From Bdellovibrionales bacterium RIFOXYD12_FULL_39_22 (GTDB lineage: Bacteria > Bdellovibrionota > Bacteriovoracia > Bacteriovoracales > Bacteriovoracaceae), in the NCBI GenBank assembly GCA_001770205.1, contig MEQL01000041.1, positions 42,666-106,665 of the forward strand: a DNA stretch of 64,000 nt. The letters run 5' to 3'. The translations under genes and the position numbers were made by a program. The notes under the pieces are model-generated. The model saw only the letters and a program-made list of their open reading frames with translations. It was not told the DNA's origin and made no database searches. Shown here piece after piece: positions 44,698 through 54,231 of this stretch. The first letter of the stretch is position 1. Each line of letters starts with the position of its first letter.

Positions 44698-45612
44698 ATG
44701 AAAAAATTTATATATATTTTTAGCTTGCTACCTTTGAGTTTCAATCTCTGGGCCGGAACAACTAATATGTATCAGACACAAAGTATTTACGGAATAGATG
44801 ACCGAGTAGATGTTTATAATAGTTCGATTCCTAAGTATCGGGAGTGGGCCAAGTCAGTTGCCGCACTTATTCCAGATTATTGGTTAACGGAAGTTCGTGA
44901 TGGGAGTGGGGATTTAAAGTTTGACGGGATGCCTTCGCCGCTTAATCTTTGTAGCAATCAACGTTTCATTGGACAAATTGCTATTTCAGAATGCTCGGCC
45001 TTTTTAGTGGGAGAGGATCTCATTTTAACTGCTGGACATTGCGTGGAGATGATTTCTAACAGTTGTGAATGGTATTATTGGATTTTTGATTTTGTGATAA
45101 ATCAAGATGGAAGTAATCCCTCGCGCTTTAGTCGCCAGCAAATCTATCGCTGCAAAGAAGTTGTGGCCGATAGTATGGGGCCGCTGGACTACATGGATTA
45201 TGCCCTTATTCGATTGGATCGAAAAGTGGAAGGCCGTGCAGCACTTCCGTTGAGAAAATCTGGCATAATACCAGATAATGCTACCGTGGTGGCGGTGGGG
45301 ACTCCTTCTGGCCTGCCCACTAAAATTGCTGAGCATGGAGAGATTATTAACAATTTAAATGAAATTTACTTTACTACTACGTTGGATACCTTTACTGGAA
45401 ACTCAGGATCTCCGGTTATTAATGCGGAAAGCGGAGAAGTGGAAGGGATGTTAGTTAGTGGATTGTTTGACTATAAATATAACTACGAAAAGAAATGTTA
45501 CGAAACCATCGAGTATCAAGTTCCCTATTGCCGTGGTGAAACTGCCCTTAGAATTTCGGCAATAGTTGACGGATTGGCCCGTATTGGACATCGAGATCTG
45601 ATTTTTCCATAG
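44698..45612 (+). CDS. Secreted trypsin-like serine protease (S1 family)
   Basis: 304 residues, signal peptide about 1-20. The catalytic triad is His in LTAGHCVEM, Asp in DYALIRLDR and Ser in FTGNSGSPVINAE, all in order and spacing for S1 (V8/glutamyl-endopeptidase-like) enzymes. Two Cys pairs may form disulfides. It should be exported and cleave proteins outside the cytoplasm, a plausible tool for prey degradation. Monocistronic. Confidence 0.86.
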   Translation: MKKFIYIFSLLPLSFNLWAGTTNMYQTQSIYGIDDRVDVYNSSIPKYREWAKSVAALIPDYWLTEVRDGSGDLKFDGMPSPLNLCSNQRFIGQIAISECSAFLVGEDLILTAGHCVEMISNSCEWYYWIFDFVINQDGSNPSRFSRQQIYRCKEVVADSMGPLDYMDYALIRLDRKVEGRAALPLRKSGIIPDNATVVAVGTPSGLPTKIAEHGEIINNLNEIYFTTTLDTFTGNSGSPVINAESGEVEGMLVSGLFDYKYNYEKKCYETIEYQVPYCRGETALRISAIVDGLARIGHRDLIFP

Positions 45613-45776
45613 CACTGACCCCCAAAACGTGTATATCTTTTGATAGCTCATAGATTATATTCGGCCTTTTTGCTCAATTTTTATAATTCTCGCTATAAAA
45701 CGCTACAAATCACTAAATAATTCACCAAAATTGTCGATAGGTTGGGCGACATAGTGGAATTGCCGGGAGTGGTTTC

Positions 45777-46505
45777 ATGAAAAAACAAAGATTTTTAATA
45801 ATTGCAAAGCTTGTGGCCTTACTGTTGGCCATTGGGCCGCTCAGCGGTTGTAACTACGTTGATTGGGAACATATCAAGGAGCGGGCGGCCAACATTAATC
45901 GTTACGAAAAGGTGGCATTACAGCTTTCAAAAGAAAATCGGGCGCTCAAAATTGATATCACGAAATTGCAAACAGAGATTGCACGCTTGCAGGACGAAAA
46001 CAAATTTTTGTCCACGCAGTTAGGGGAGAAAAGAGGTGGCAGTAGGGGTATCGCCAGTATTCAACAAGTAGAGACTAAAAATGATCTAGTGCGCTTTAAT
46101 ACTTATCGCTGGACGCCAACTCAAATGTTGGCAGTGGCCAATGCCGAATTTAAAAAAGGAAATTATGAGAAGGCGGCCCAGTTTTTTCGTACCTTCATTC
46201 TTAATTTTGAAAATCATGAACTGTTAAATGATCAGGTACTTTTTAAGGCCGGGATGGCCGCCTTTGAAACTGGTAAGCATAATGACTGGACGTTAGACAA
46301 TTTTAATCGCTTGATTCGTGGACATCCTACTTCTAAATTTTATCGAGGAGCAAAATTGTGGTCGGCCCTGGCCATGCTCAAACAGGGGGATAAAAAGGCA
46401 TTTTTCAACACAGTGGAAGAGTTTAGAAAAAAATATCGGAATACGGATGAATGGAAAATTTTGAGTGCGCACTATGAAAAAATATTACAAAACTATAAAG
46501 AGTAA
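45777..46505 (+). CDS. Coiled-coil and TPR lipoprotein, CpoB/YbgF-like
   Basis: 242 residues with GGGAG seven bases upstream. The signal peptide ends in PLSGCNYV, a clear lipobox. Residues about 45-85 form a coiled coil (LSKENRALKIDITKLQTEIARLQDENKFL), and from about 110 on there are TPR-like helices (ANAEFKKGNYEKAAQFFRTFI) as in CpoB/YbgF, the Tol-Pal/peptidoglycan coordinator. Length is close to CpoB. No tol or pal gene is nearby, so the role is inferred. It overlaps the next gene by 32 bases. Confidence 0.75.
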   Translation: MKKQRFLIIAKLVALLLAIGPLSGCNYVDWEHIKERAANINRYEKVALQLSKENRALKIDITKLQTEIARLQDENKFLSTQLGEKRGGSRGIASIQQVETKNDLVRFNTYRWTPTQMLAVANAEFKKGNYEKAAQFFRTFILNFENHELLNDQVLFKAGMAAFETGKHNDWTLDNFNRLIRGHPTSKFYRGAKLWSALAMLKQGDKKAFFNTVEEFRKKYRNTDEWKILSAHYEKILQNYKE

Positions 46506-47661
46506 GCTGGTATTGGTGGTCTGCGCCTGCTTGTTGGCCAGTTCACTACATGCCAAATATGTCGGGATGGTTGATGCTGTTAGTGGAACGGCCTTTCTCT
46601 CTTACGAAGAGCGTATTAGTAATTTGCAACCTGGTGTTTTGATCAATGATTTTTCCGAGTTGATAACGGAGGAGGGGGCCCAGATTACGTTCTCTGATTA
46701 TGATGGCCATCGTTTTTTTCTTTCTGGTTCTGGCCATATGAAAATATTAAATAGATTAATTGAGTTAAAAAAGGGTTACTTGTGGATACAGTCGCTTAAT
46801 AAAAAAGAGGCATACTCTATTCAGACGGTAAACGCCAACATAACTTTTTTGGCGGGAGAGGGAGTTGTCTCTTTTGATAATTATGTAGGGAAAACTCAAC
46901 TATTGTCTATTAATGGTAACTTCGATATTAGCAACTTGCTGACTCCCAATTTGGCAACTACTGTTTCAGATGGGAAGTTTTCCTTTGTTAGTGCCGATTA
47001 TGAGGAAGGTGCGCCTAGAAATCCAACCTCAATAGGTAATAAATCCTTCCAGCAAATTGCCTCACTTTTTGATGGCTTTAGCAGTGGTCCAGTGAGTGAT
47101 CACAAACAGCAAATTGAGAAGCCTTTGTCTACCGCAGCGGCCAAAGAGGTGGTAGCACCGGCCAAAAAAAATAAAAGCAGAGCGCCAGCGTCATTAGACG
47201 ATCGTACACCTAACGCCAAACATCCTGGAGAAACTATCTTGGTAAAACGTGTTTCGGAAAAAAAGATAAATCCTGATTTGGATTTGGATAAATATTATGC
47301 AGAGAAATTGCATGTTTTAGCGCAAGAAAAGGAGAAGCGAACTTTTAAAATAAGTTATCAAAAGCGCTCAAATGTTAAATTAAGAGTCTTTGGTAACACC
47401 TCTTTGGCGCCGTCACCGTCAACTTCTACTCGCATTACTCCGGCAGCGACCTCAGGGCGATCGCCTTCTTCGATACCAGCTTCTCCAACCTCACTCTCTG
47501 ATTTTTCCAGCGGCCCAGCGGCGGCCATGCCGGCCACCAATGATGTATTTGAGCAATCGCTCATGAATAAATATAAACAACAGATGCGTCATAGCAGCGA
47601 AAAAAATGGCCTAATTGACGACTTACGTAATTATCGTCAGGATTTTGACAAAAGTTACTAA
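46474..47661 (+). CDS. FecR-like domain protein, exported
   Basis: 395 residues from the ATG at 46474, preferred to a GTG nine bases upstream. Signal peptide about 1-28. Residues about 30-140 hold a beta-rich FecR-like core (VDAVSGTAFLSYEER, LITEEGAQITFSDYDG, LIELKKGYLWIQS). The rest is Ser/Thr/Pro-rich and probably disordered. FecR-domain proteins often act as periplasmic sensors or cell-surface components, but here there is no partner sigma factor. It overlaps the upstream lipoprotein gene, so the two are probably cotranscribed. Confidence 0.7.
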   Translation: MKKYYKTIKSKLVLVVCACLLASSLHAKYVGMVDAVSGTAFLSYEERISNLQPGVLINDFSELITEEGAQITFSDYDGHRFFLSGSGHMKILNRLIELKKGYLWIQSLNKKEAYSIQTVNANITFLAGEGVVSFDNYVGKTQLLSINGNFDISNLLTPNLATTVSDGKFSFVSADYEEGAPRNPTSIGNKSFQQIASLFDGFSSGPVSDHKQQIEKPLSTAAAKEVVAPAKKNKSRAPASLDDRTPNAKHPGETILVKRVSEKKINPDLDLDKYYAEKLHVLAQEKEKRTFKISYQKRSNVKLRVFGNTSLAPSPSTSTRITPAATSGRSPSSIPASPTSLSDFSSGPAAAMPATNDVFEQSLMNKYKQQMRHSSEKNGLIDDLRNYRQDFDKSY

Positions 47662-47760
47662 GATTTACTCCTCAAAATTTGCATAAGGCCATGACTTTTT
47701 CTGGCAAGAATGATAGAAATTATCCGTTTATAAGGTACTATTTTTGAGGAAAGAGATTCC

Positions 47761-50700
47761 ATGGCCGCGGATGGTTTTGTTCATTTACATTTGCATACAC
47801 AATACTCCTTACTGGATGGGGCCATTCGCCTCCAAGATCTTTTTGAAAAGGCAAAAGAATTTGGCATGACGGCCGTGGCGCAGACTGATCATGGGAATAT
47901 GTTTGGGGCCATTGATTTTTACACTACTGCTAAAAAATATGGCATTAAGCCTATATTAGGTTGTGAAGTATATTTTACTCCCGGTTCTCGCTTTGATAAG
48001 TCTAATCAAGAACGCGCAGCAACTGCCGCCTCAGTGGATGATGAGGAGACCTCACATAAGATTAACCATTTGGTGCTTTTGTGTAAAAATAATCAAGGCT
48101 ACCAAAATCTCTGCAAATTAGTTTCCTTGGGATATCTAGAAGGTTTTTACTACAAACCACGAGTGGACTTGGAGCTGCTTTCCAAATATAGCGAAGGATT
48201 GATTGCTACCACGGCCTGTCTAGCAGGCTGGCCTGCCCAAAACTATTTAACTGGCCAAACAAAGAAGGCCGAGCAGGCCATTGAACGATTGCGAGATATT
48301 TTTAAAGAAGATCTATATTTGGAAATTCAAGTTAATGGATTAAAGGAGCAAGAAGTAGTAAACGAAAAAATTATTGCTTATGCTCGCGGACACAATATTC
48401 CCTTAGTAGCAACAAATGATTGTCATTATCTTAATCGTGAAGATGCCTTGGCCCAGGAGGTTTTGCTTTGTATTCAGACAAGCAAAAATTTTTCTGATGA
48501 AAAGCGCATGAAGATGTCTTCTGATGAATTTTATTTTAAGTCGGCAGCAGAGATGCGCGAGGCCTTTTTGCAATATCCCGATGCTTGCGACAATACCTTG
48601 AAAATTGCCGAGCAGTGTAATGTTTCCCTTAAATGGACTGATGCTAATAACAATCAGATTTATCACTTACCGAACTTTCCCATTTCTACCGGCGAAAGTA
48701 CTGATGCCTATTTTGCTAGACTAGCGCAAGAAGGATTAGAGAAGAGATTTAATGGCCCGCACTTTAGTGTTTTGGCCGGCCAGAGTAATTGGGTGGAAGA
48801 AAAACAAATCTATTATAAGCGGCTTGAAGATGAATTGCGCATGATTTGCAAAATGGGTTTTGCCGGTTATTTTTTAATTGTGGCCGACTTTATAAATTGG
48901 TCTAAAGGCCATAACATTCCAGTGGGGCCCGGCCGTGGTTCAGGAGCAGGTTCTCTCGTGGCCTATGCTCTCGGAATAACCAACGTTAACCCACTTCCGT
49001 ACAACCTTCTATTTGAAAGATTTATAAATCCAGAACGAATCAGCATGCCTGACTTTGATGTCGATTTTTGTCAAACAGGCCGCCAGCATGTCATCGAATA
49101 TGTTACCAACAAATATGGCCAGGAACGAGTTGGCCAAATCATCACCTTTGGAAAGTTGATGGCCAAGTTAGTTATTCGGGATGTGTGTCGGGTATTTGAA
49201 GTGCCATACGATGAAGCAAACATGATTGCTAAGTTGGTACCGGAAGAATTGGGGATTACTATTGATAAGGCCGTAGAACTGGAACCAAAGCTTAAGGAGA
49301 TTATTGATCACGATCCAAAAATTCGTCAGATTTTTAGTATTTCTAAACGCCTAGAAGGACTCTACCGTCATGCTGGAATTCATGCTGCCGGAGTTATTAT
49401 TACCAGCGAACCACTCGTTAACTATTGTCCTCTCTATAAGGGCAAAGAGGGGGAGCAGGTTTGTCAATATGACAAAAACTTTGCAGAAAAAATTGGCCTA
49501 GTGAAGTTTGACTTTTTAGGATTAAAAACTTTAACAGTTATCGATACGGCCTCTGAATTTGTACGTCGAGATATGGATTCATCGTTTGATATTGAATCGA
49601 TTCCAGTTGATGATCAGAAGGTTTTTGATTTTATCTCTCAAGGAGAAACGGTGGGAGTGTTTCAGCTTGAATCGTCGGGGATGATAGATCTTTGCAAGCG
49701 AATAAGGCCCAGCTCCATTGAAGATATTACGGCCATAAACGCGCTCTATCGGCCAGGCCCGATGGAGTCTGGAATGTTGGAAGATTACATTGATATAAAA
49801 AATGGACTCAAAAATACTACCTATCCATTTCCGCAATTGGAGAGTGTGCTAAAAGATACATATGGCGTAATTGTTTACCAAGAGCAGGTTATGAAAATTG
49901 CTCAAGTAGTGGCCGGTTACTCATTAGGTCAAGCGGATATGTTGCGAAAGGCCATGGGTAAAAAAGATGTAAAAGTTATGGAGGCCCATCGCGAAACTTT
50001 TTTGAATGGCGCCGCCTCTCGCAATTTTGATGTCGAAAAGGCGCGAGAGTTATATGAATTAATGGCCAACTTTGCGGCCTATGGTTTTAATAAGTCCCAT
50101 GCAGTTGCTTATTCCATTATCTCCTATCAGACTGCGTACTTGAAATATTATTATCCGGCGTCTTTTTATGCGGCCTTGCTTACCACTGAAATTTCTAATT
50201 TGGACAAAGTTACTGCCTACATCAATGATGCGAAGAAATTCGATATAAATGTTTTGGCCCCAGATATTAATCAGTCACTATGGCAATTTAATGTGGTAGA
50301 GGGAAACATTCGCTTTGGGATGGGGGCAGTAAAAAATGTTGGCGAAAATGCCGTGCGCGATATTATCAAAGAGCGTGAGGAGCATGGGCCATATTTGGGA
50401 TTTGTCGATTTTTGCGAGCGAGCAAATTTTAAATCAATTAATCGGCGCATGTTGGAATATTTAATTAAAGTAGGGGCCTTCGATAGTTGTGATAATCACA
50501 ACCGGAAAACGCTTTTAGAAAATTTAGATACAGTTATTTCCTATGCCCAAAAAAAACAGGAAGAGGCCAGTGTTGGCCAAATTAGTCTGTTTGATATGTT
50601 AGATGAAAGTGGAGGAACAGATAATCCATTTAAATTCAAAGTGGAACTAAATGTGGTGGCAGAGTTTTCTATTCAGGAAAAATTAAGTTATGAGGCAGAA

Positions 50701-51414
50701 TTTTTAGGGATCTATGTTTCTGGCCATCCGCTGGATGCGTATCAAAATTTGATGAATCAACTAACCTCCATGCCTATAAATCAGGTGCAGGCGATTGTGC
50801 AAAGGCCCTCTTTAAATGGAGGGAACACGGGATTTGGTAATTTCAATCGACGAGATACTTCTGATAATCGTGATTTAGTTTTGGCCGGAATGTTGGCGGA
50901 GATGAAAACCATTATCACCAAAAAAGGTGACAAAATGTGTTTTGCGACGCTGGAAGATTTAAGTGGAAAGATTGAGGCGGTTATTTTTAACAAGGTATTT
51001 CTAGAGTATGAAAAATTGTTAGTGGCCAATACACCGCTGGTACTGGAGGGATATACTAAACTTTCGGAAAGTCCTCGAAAAATATTTCCTAACAAAATAA
51101 AACTGTTGAAGGAGGAGACCGAGGATCGAGTGAGTGCGGTTAGAATTAACCTTCCAGTACAAGAGTTAAATCAAAAAAAATTGGCACTCTTCAAACAGAT
51201 AATTATTAATCACCGCGGGGCAATTCCGCTACACATTATTTTTGAACACACCAAAGGCAAGGCCCGTTTACCGTTGGGAGATAACTTTATGGTTAATCCA
51301 TCTCCCAATATGGCCGCACAGATCAATGAACTATTTTCCGGTAATGTCGTGCAATACATCGTTGATGGAAAAGTAACCAGTGCTAGCTCACTTATTGATG
51401 TATTGGCAAATTAG
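47761..51414 (+). CDS. dnaE: DNA polymerase III subunit alpha
   Basis: 1217 residues, close to E. coli DnaE (1160). The N-terminal PHP domain starts FVHLHLHTQYSLLDGAI. The polymerase active site has PGRGSGAGS and the catalytic PDFDVDF (about residue 420). Later, the KAMGKKDVK thumb and HAVAYSIISYQTAYLKYYYP are standard, and the C-terminal part has an OB fold (LVLAGMLAEMKTIITKKGDKMCFATLED). It is the main replicative polymerase. Monocistronic on the plus strand with a strong purine-rich leader. Confidence 0.97.
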   Translation: MAADGFVHLHLHTQYSLLDGAIRLQDLFEKAKEFGMTAVAQTDHGNMFGAIDFYTTAKKYGIKPILGCEVYFTPGSRFDKSNQERAATAASVDDEETSHKINHLVLLCKNNQGYQNLCKLVSLGYLEGFYYKPRVDLELLSKYSEGLIATTACLAGWPAQNYLTGQTKKAEQAIERLRDIFKEDLYLEIQVNGLKEQEVVNEKIIAYARGHNIPLVATNDCHYLNREDALAQEVLLCIQTSKNFSDEKRMKMSSDEFYFKSAAEMREAFLQYPDACDNTLKIAEQCNVSLKWTDANNNQIYHLPNFPISTGESTDAYFARLAQEGLEKRFNGPHFSVLAGQSNWVEEKQIYYKRLEDELRMICKMGFAGYFLIVADFINWSKGHNIPVGPGRGSGAGSLVAYALGITNVNPLPYNLLFERFINPERISMPDFDVDFCQTGRQHVIEYVTNKYGQERVGQIITFGKLMAKLVIRDVCRVFEVPYDEANMIAKLVPEELGITIDKAVELEPKLKEIIDHDPKIRQIFSISKRLEGLYRHAGIHAAGVIITSEPLVNYCPLYKGKEGEQVCQYDKNFAEKIGLVKFDFLGLKTLTVIDTASEFVRRDMDSSFDIESIPVDDQKVFDFISQGETVGVFQLESSGMIDLCKRIRPSSIEDITAINALYRPGPMESGMLEDYIDIKNGLKNTTYPFPQLESVLKDTYGVIVYQEQVMKIAQVVAGYSLGQADMLRKAMGKKDVKVMEAHRETFLNGAASRNFDVEKARELYELMANFAAYGFNKSHAVAYSIISYQTAYLKYYYPASFYAALLTTEISNLDKVTAYINDAKKFDINVLAPDINQSLWQFNVVEGNIRFGMGAVKNVGENAVRDIIKEREEHGPYLGFVDFCERANFKSINRRMLEYLIKVGAFDSCDNHNRKTLLENLDTVISYAQKKQEEASVGQISLFDMLDESGGTDNPFKFKVELNVVAEFSIQEKLSYEAEFLGIYVSGHPLDAYQNLMNQLTSMPINQVQAIVQRPSLNGGNTGFGNFNRRDTSDNRDLVLAGMLAEMKTIITKKGDKMCFATLEDLSGKIEAVIFNKVFLEYEKLLVANTPLVLEGYTKLSESPRKIFPNKIKLLKEETEDRVSAVRINLPVQELNQKKLALFKQIIINHRGAIPLHIIFEHTKGKARLPLGDNFMVNPSPNMAAQINELFSGNVVQYIVDGKVTSASSLIDVLAN

Positions 51415-51462
51415 GGTATAATCTTTTAAAGATAGATATGTTTGCTTACTTTGGAGCTTTTG

Positions 51463-52857
51463 ATGGATCAGTTATTAAAACGTTTTTTCCTTTTTAGCTG
51501 TCTTATATTTTTCACTAATTGGGCCTATGCCCAGGCCGGATCGAATGGTTACATAACTGGCGAGGGACAGTTTTATTCACAGGAAGATGACTCCCAAGAT
51601 TTTGTTAAACGACAACTTCTTTTTAATGCCTTCAAAGATGTTATTTCTAAAGAGCTGGCAAGTATGGGATTAGATGAGAAACTTTTTTGGGATAAGTTTG
51701 ATACCAAATTCGAAAACTATTTTGTGGGTATAAAAGAGGAAGAAGAAAAACGCGCCAAAAAGGACGCAAATAAGGCCACTGCCGATGCGGTTACTTTGGC
51801 CAAAGAGAGCAGAGTAAAGCGATACAATCTAAAAGTAAAATATGGAAATATTACTCGCGCCATCTCTTCTTACTCTATTAAAACGATGAGTCGCTCTCCC
51901 AAAGTTCCTAGCTCTCGCTACATGGCAGTTTCGGCCAAAGTAGATCGTAAGATTTTGGCCGATATCTATTCTAATTACGTAAGAGATGGAGATGTCTGTC
52001 ATGTACAAAATCTATACGTCGCTCTAGATTTTGGCCTAGAAAACCTTACATGGATGGATATTGGAATTGTTGCAGAAGGAGATTTGGTGGCCGTGCTTCA
52101 GCGCTACTGGAAGCAGTGGTTGGAAAAGGAACTAAAAATTTATGTCGACAATGTCGTTTTTGTAGATGCCTCATTGCGAGAAAAAATAAGTGATCATCTT
52201 AGACTTTCTTCTCCCAATTCTTCTTCTCAAGCAGCTACCGATTCTGCGAAAACTAAAATTGATGGAGAGGTGGGCGGCATAGAAGTTGGAGAGAATTTTT
52301 TTAATTCGTTTTATTTGAAAATGAATAACGTAATTAGCAAAATTTCCGAAGATAAGGGATTAAAAAAGCGAAAGCTTTATTTCGATGGAGATTTTGTGAT
52401 AGTTGATATGCGAGTTAATCAAGTTATTTATAGTTATGATTTTAACAAAGAGGAAAAAACTTTTTCTTATGCTAACAACAACGTTTTAAGTTCGGCAGTG
52501 GCCAGTTTAGTTTATCAACGGCCGCTGTCACAATTAGGTAGTTTTGTTAAATTTTTAAAAAATTATCCGGACATGGTGAGGACTTTGGATTTATCAGTGG
52601 TAGGAGTGAAGGATGTTAGCGAGTTGTTGGCGGTAAAAGCACTATTGTCTAAATTTGGCCAAAATCTATTTTTTAACCCCTTTTTAAAACAATACGATGG
52701 TGCCAACGGAACCCTGACACTTTTTTACCACGGTGAAGAGGGCAAGATAACTTCCCTTATTGCTTCGCTGGTAAATCAAAAAGTTAATATCGCCAACGAT
52801 GTGATCTATTTAAAAGATGAGAAAGATCCATTTACGCTGTCAATAAGAAGGCAATGA
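51463..52857 (+). CDS. Exported protein, FlgT-N-like hypothetical
   Basis: 464 residues from the ATG at 51463, chosen over an in-frame TTG because GGAG is seven bases upstream. Signal peptide about 1-25. The start of the mature part (YITGEGQFYSQEDDSQDFVKRQLLFNAFKDV) resembles the N-terminal domain of FlgT and related CsgG-type proteins; the rest is mixed. It precedes by 13 bases a lipoprotein whose C-terminus recalls FlgT-C, suggesting that the two proteins together cover the FlgT functions. Weak similarity by eye only. Confidence 0.55.
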   Translation: MDQLLKRFFLFSCLIFFTNWAYAQAGSNGYITGEGQFYSQEDDSQDFVKRQLLFNAFKDVISKELASMGLDEKLFWDKFDTKFENYFVGIKEEEEKRAKKDANKATADAVTLAKESRVKRYNLKVKYGNITRAISSYSIKTMSRSPKVPSSRYMAVSAKVDRKILADIYSNYVRDGDVCHVQNLYVALDFGLENLTWMDIGIVAEGDLVAVLQRYWKQWLEKELKIYVDNVVFVDASLREKISDHLRLSSPNSSSQAATDSAKTKIDGEVGGIEVGENFFNSFYLKMNNVISKISEDKGLKKRKLYFDGDFVIVDMRVNQVIYSYDFNKEEKTFSYANNNVLSSAVASLVYQRPLSQLGSFVKFLKNYPDMVRTLDLSVVGVKDVSELLAVKALLSKFGQNLFFNPFLKQYDGANGTLTLFYHGEEGKITSLIASLVNQKVNIANDVIYLKDEKDPFTLSIRRQ

Positions 52858-52870
52858 GAGGAGTTGAGGG

Positions 52871-53788
52871 ATGAAGTTTTTAGCTAGTTTATGCCTACTT
52901 GTTCTGTTCTTTTCATGTGCAGAGAATGTAGTGAAAAGAAATAATGAAGGGGAAACTCCTCGCGAAGCGCCGCGCAAATATTTTTCTGGCGTAAAAAAGA
53001 AAATTGTAATTTTATCTTTTTATAATGAGGCACCCTATGGCGGAGATGATTTAGGAATTGTGGCAACGGAAGAGCTACGCAATGAATTAGCGCGGGCCGA
53101 ACAATTTCTTATTGATCCTATGGCCGAGAAGATTTTTGGTAGCTCTAAAGAGATCTATGCCGGAGGCGGGGTTAAATTGGTTCAACTTTCTCGTAAGGCA
53201 AAAACCGCCGATATAAATTTTGTAGTGTTTGGACGCATCATTGATGCTCGAATTAGAGAAAAAAGCGATGAGATTGGATTGGTTCGTGAAACAAAATCCT
53301 ATACAGAGTCAAAGCTGGAGTTGAGAATTTTTGATGTTAATTCAAATAAAGAAATTTATGCCCAAACGTTGGAGGGTTATGCTGATGATAGTACCTACCG
53401 CTTATTTAACTCTGATCGCGAAGAGTTTTTGACTTATCGGCGTAACCTTTTGCGCTTTGCGGTTCAACTATCAGTGCGTAAGGCCATTCCGGAAATTTTA
53501 GATATTTCTGAAAAGTTAGATTGGGTTGGACGAGTGGCAAAGATCATTGGGAGCAAGATTTACATTAATGCTGGCCGTAAAAGTGGCCTCAATATTGGTG
53601 ATATTTTGAAGGTCATAACCGAAGGACAAGAGATTTATGATCCTGAGACCGGGGCCCTTTTGGGCGTCTCCAAGGGAGATGTTAAAGGGAATATTGAGAT
53701 CATTGATTATTTCGGAGAAGATGGCTCCATTGCTATATTACATTCCGGTGGGGCCGTTTTGGAAAATGATTATGTCCAACTTTACTAG
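52871..53788 (+). CDS. CsgG/FlgT-like lipoprotein
   Basis: 305 residues with a lipobox (LVLFFSCAEN). Residues about 45-200 form an alpha/beta CsgG-like middle domain (VVILSFYNEAPYGGDDLGIVATEELRNEL, NFVVFGRIIDARI). Residues about 220-305 match the FlgT C-terminal pattern (GSKIYINAGRKSGLNIGDILKV, then YDPETGALLGV). Such proteins sit at the outer membrane as secretion or flagellar-base components. Together with the preceding gene it may be a split FlgT; no other flagellar gene is visible here. Confidence 0.66.
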   Translation: MKFLASLCLLVLFFSCAENVVKRNNEGETPREAPRKYFSGVKKKIVILSFYNEAPYGGDDLGIVATEELRNELARAEQFLIDPMAEKIFGSSKEIYAGGGVKLVQLSRKAKTADINFVVFGRIIDARIREKSDEIGLVRETKSYTESKLELRIFDVNSNKEIYAQTLEGYADDSTYRLFNSDREEFLTYRRNLLRFAVQLSVRKAIPEILDISEKLDWVGRVAKIIGSKIYINAGRKSGLNIGDILKVITEGQEIYDPETGALLGVSKGDVKGNIEIIDYFGEDGSIAILHSGGAVLENDYVQLY

Positions 53789-53842
53789 CTTGTAGGATTT
53801 TGTTACCATCTTTTTTTTGTTTCCCTTTAAAGGATTGTTTGC

Positions 53843-54181
53843 GTGCGTTTTTTTGAGTTTATTAAACATGCTATTGTTCTATACCTTATCTTGTTTTTTA
53901 CACAGGCCGGGAATGTCTTGTCTGCCAATGAGCGGTATGATTTCGGTAGCAATTGCTCTCAAAAACTAATTCCTCCTTATTGCCAAGGCCTGCTTTCTAT
54001 TGCGAGTGTTGTTCAAGAAAGGGAATCTATTGGGGAGTTTAAGATTCGCCCCTTTGATTTTAAGATAAGAGCTGTTATTCTTTTCAAATTGGCCGCATAT
54101 TTCTTACAAGATCATAAGCGGTCTAATCTTTATGATTACGTTAATCACGCAGGCCCTGCTCCTCCATTGCTTTTTTTCTAG
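53843..54181 (+). CDS. Small exported protein (hypothetical)
   Basis: 112 residues from a GTG at 53843 with AAAGGA eight bases upstream. A signal peptide covers about 1-27 (ending VLSANE). The mature part has two Cys (CSQKLIPPYC) and a Phe/Pro-rich end. I do not recognise a family. It lies between the CsgG-like gene and ppdK, both on the same strand, and may be part of either unit. Confidence 0.5.
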   Translation: MRFFEFIKHAIVLYLILFFTQAGNVLSANERYDFGSNCSQKLIPPYCQGLLSIASVVQERESIGEFKIRPFDFKIRAVILFKLAAYFLQDHKRSNLYDYVNHAGPAPPLLFF

Positions 54182-54231
54182 ATCTGCTAAAACGAAGACT
54201 TAAATTTTTACAACAGGAAAGAGGCAAATAT

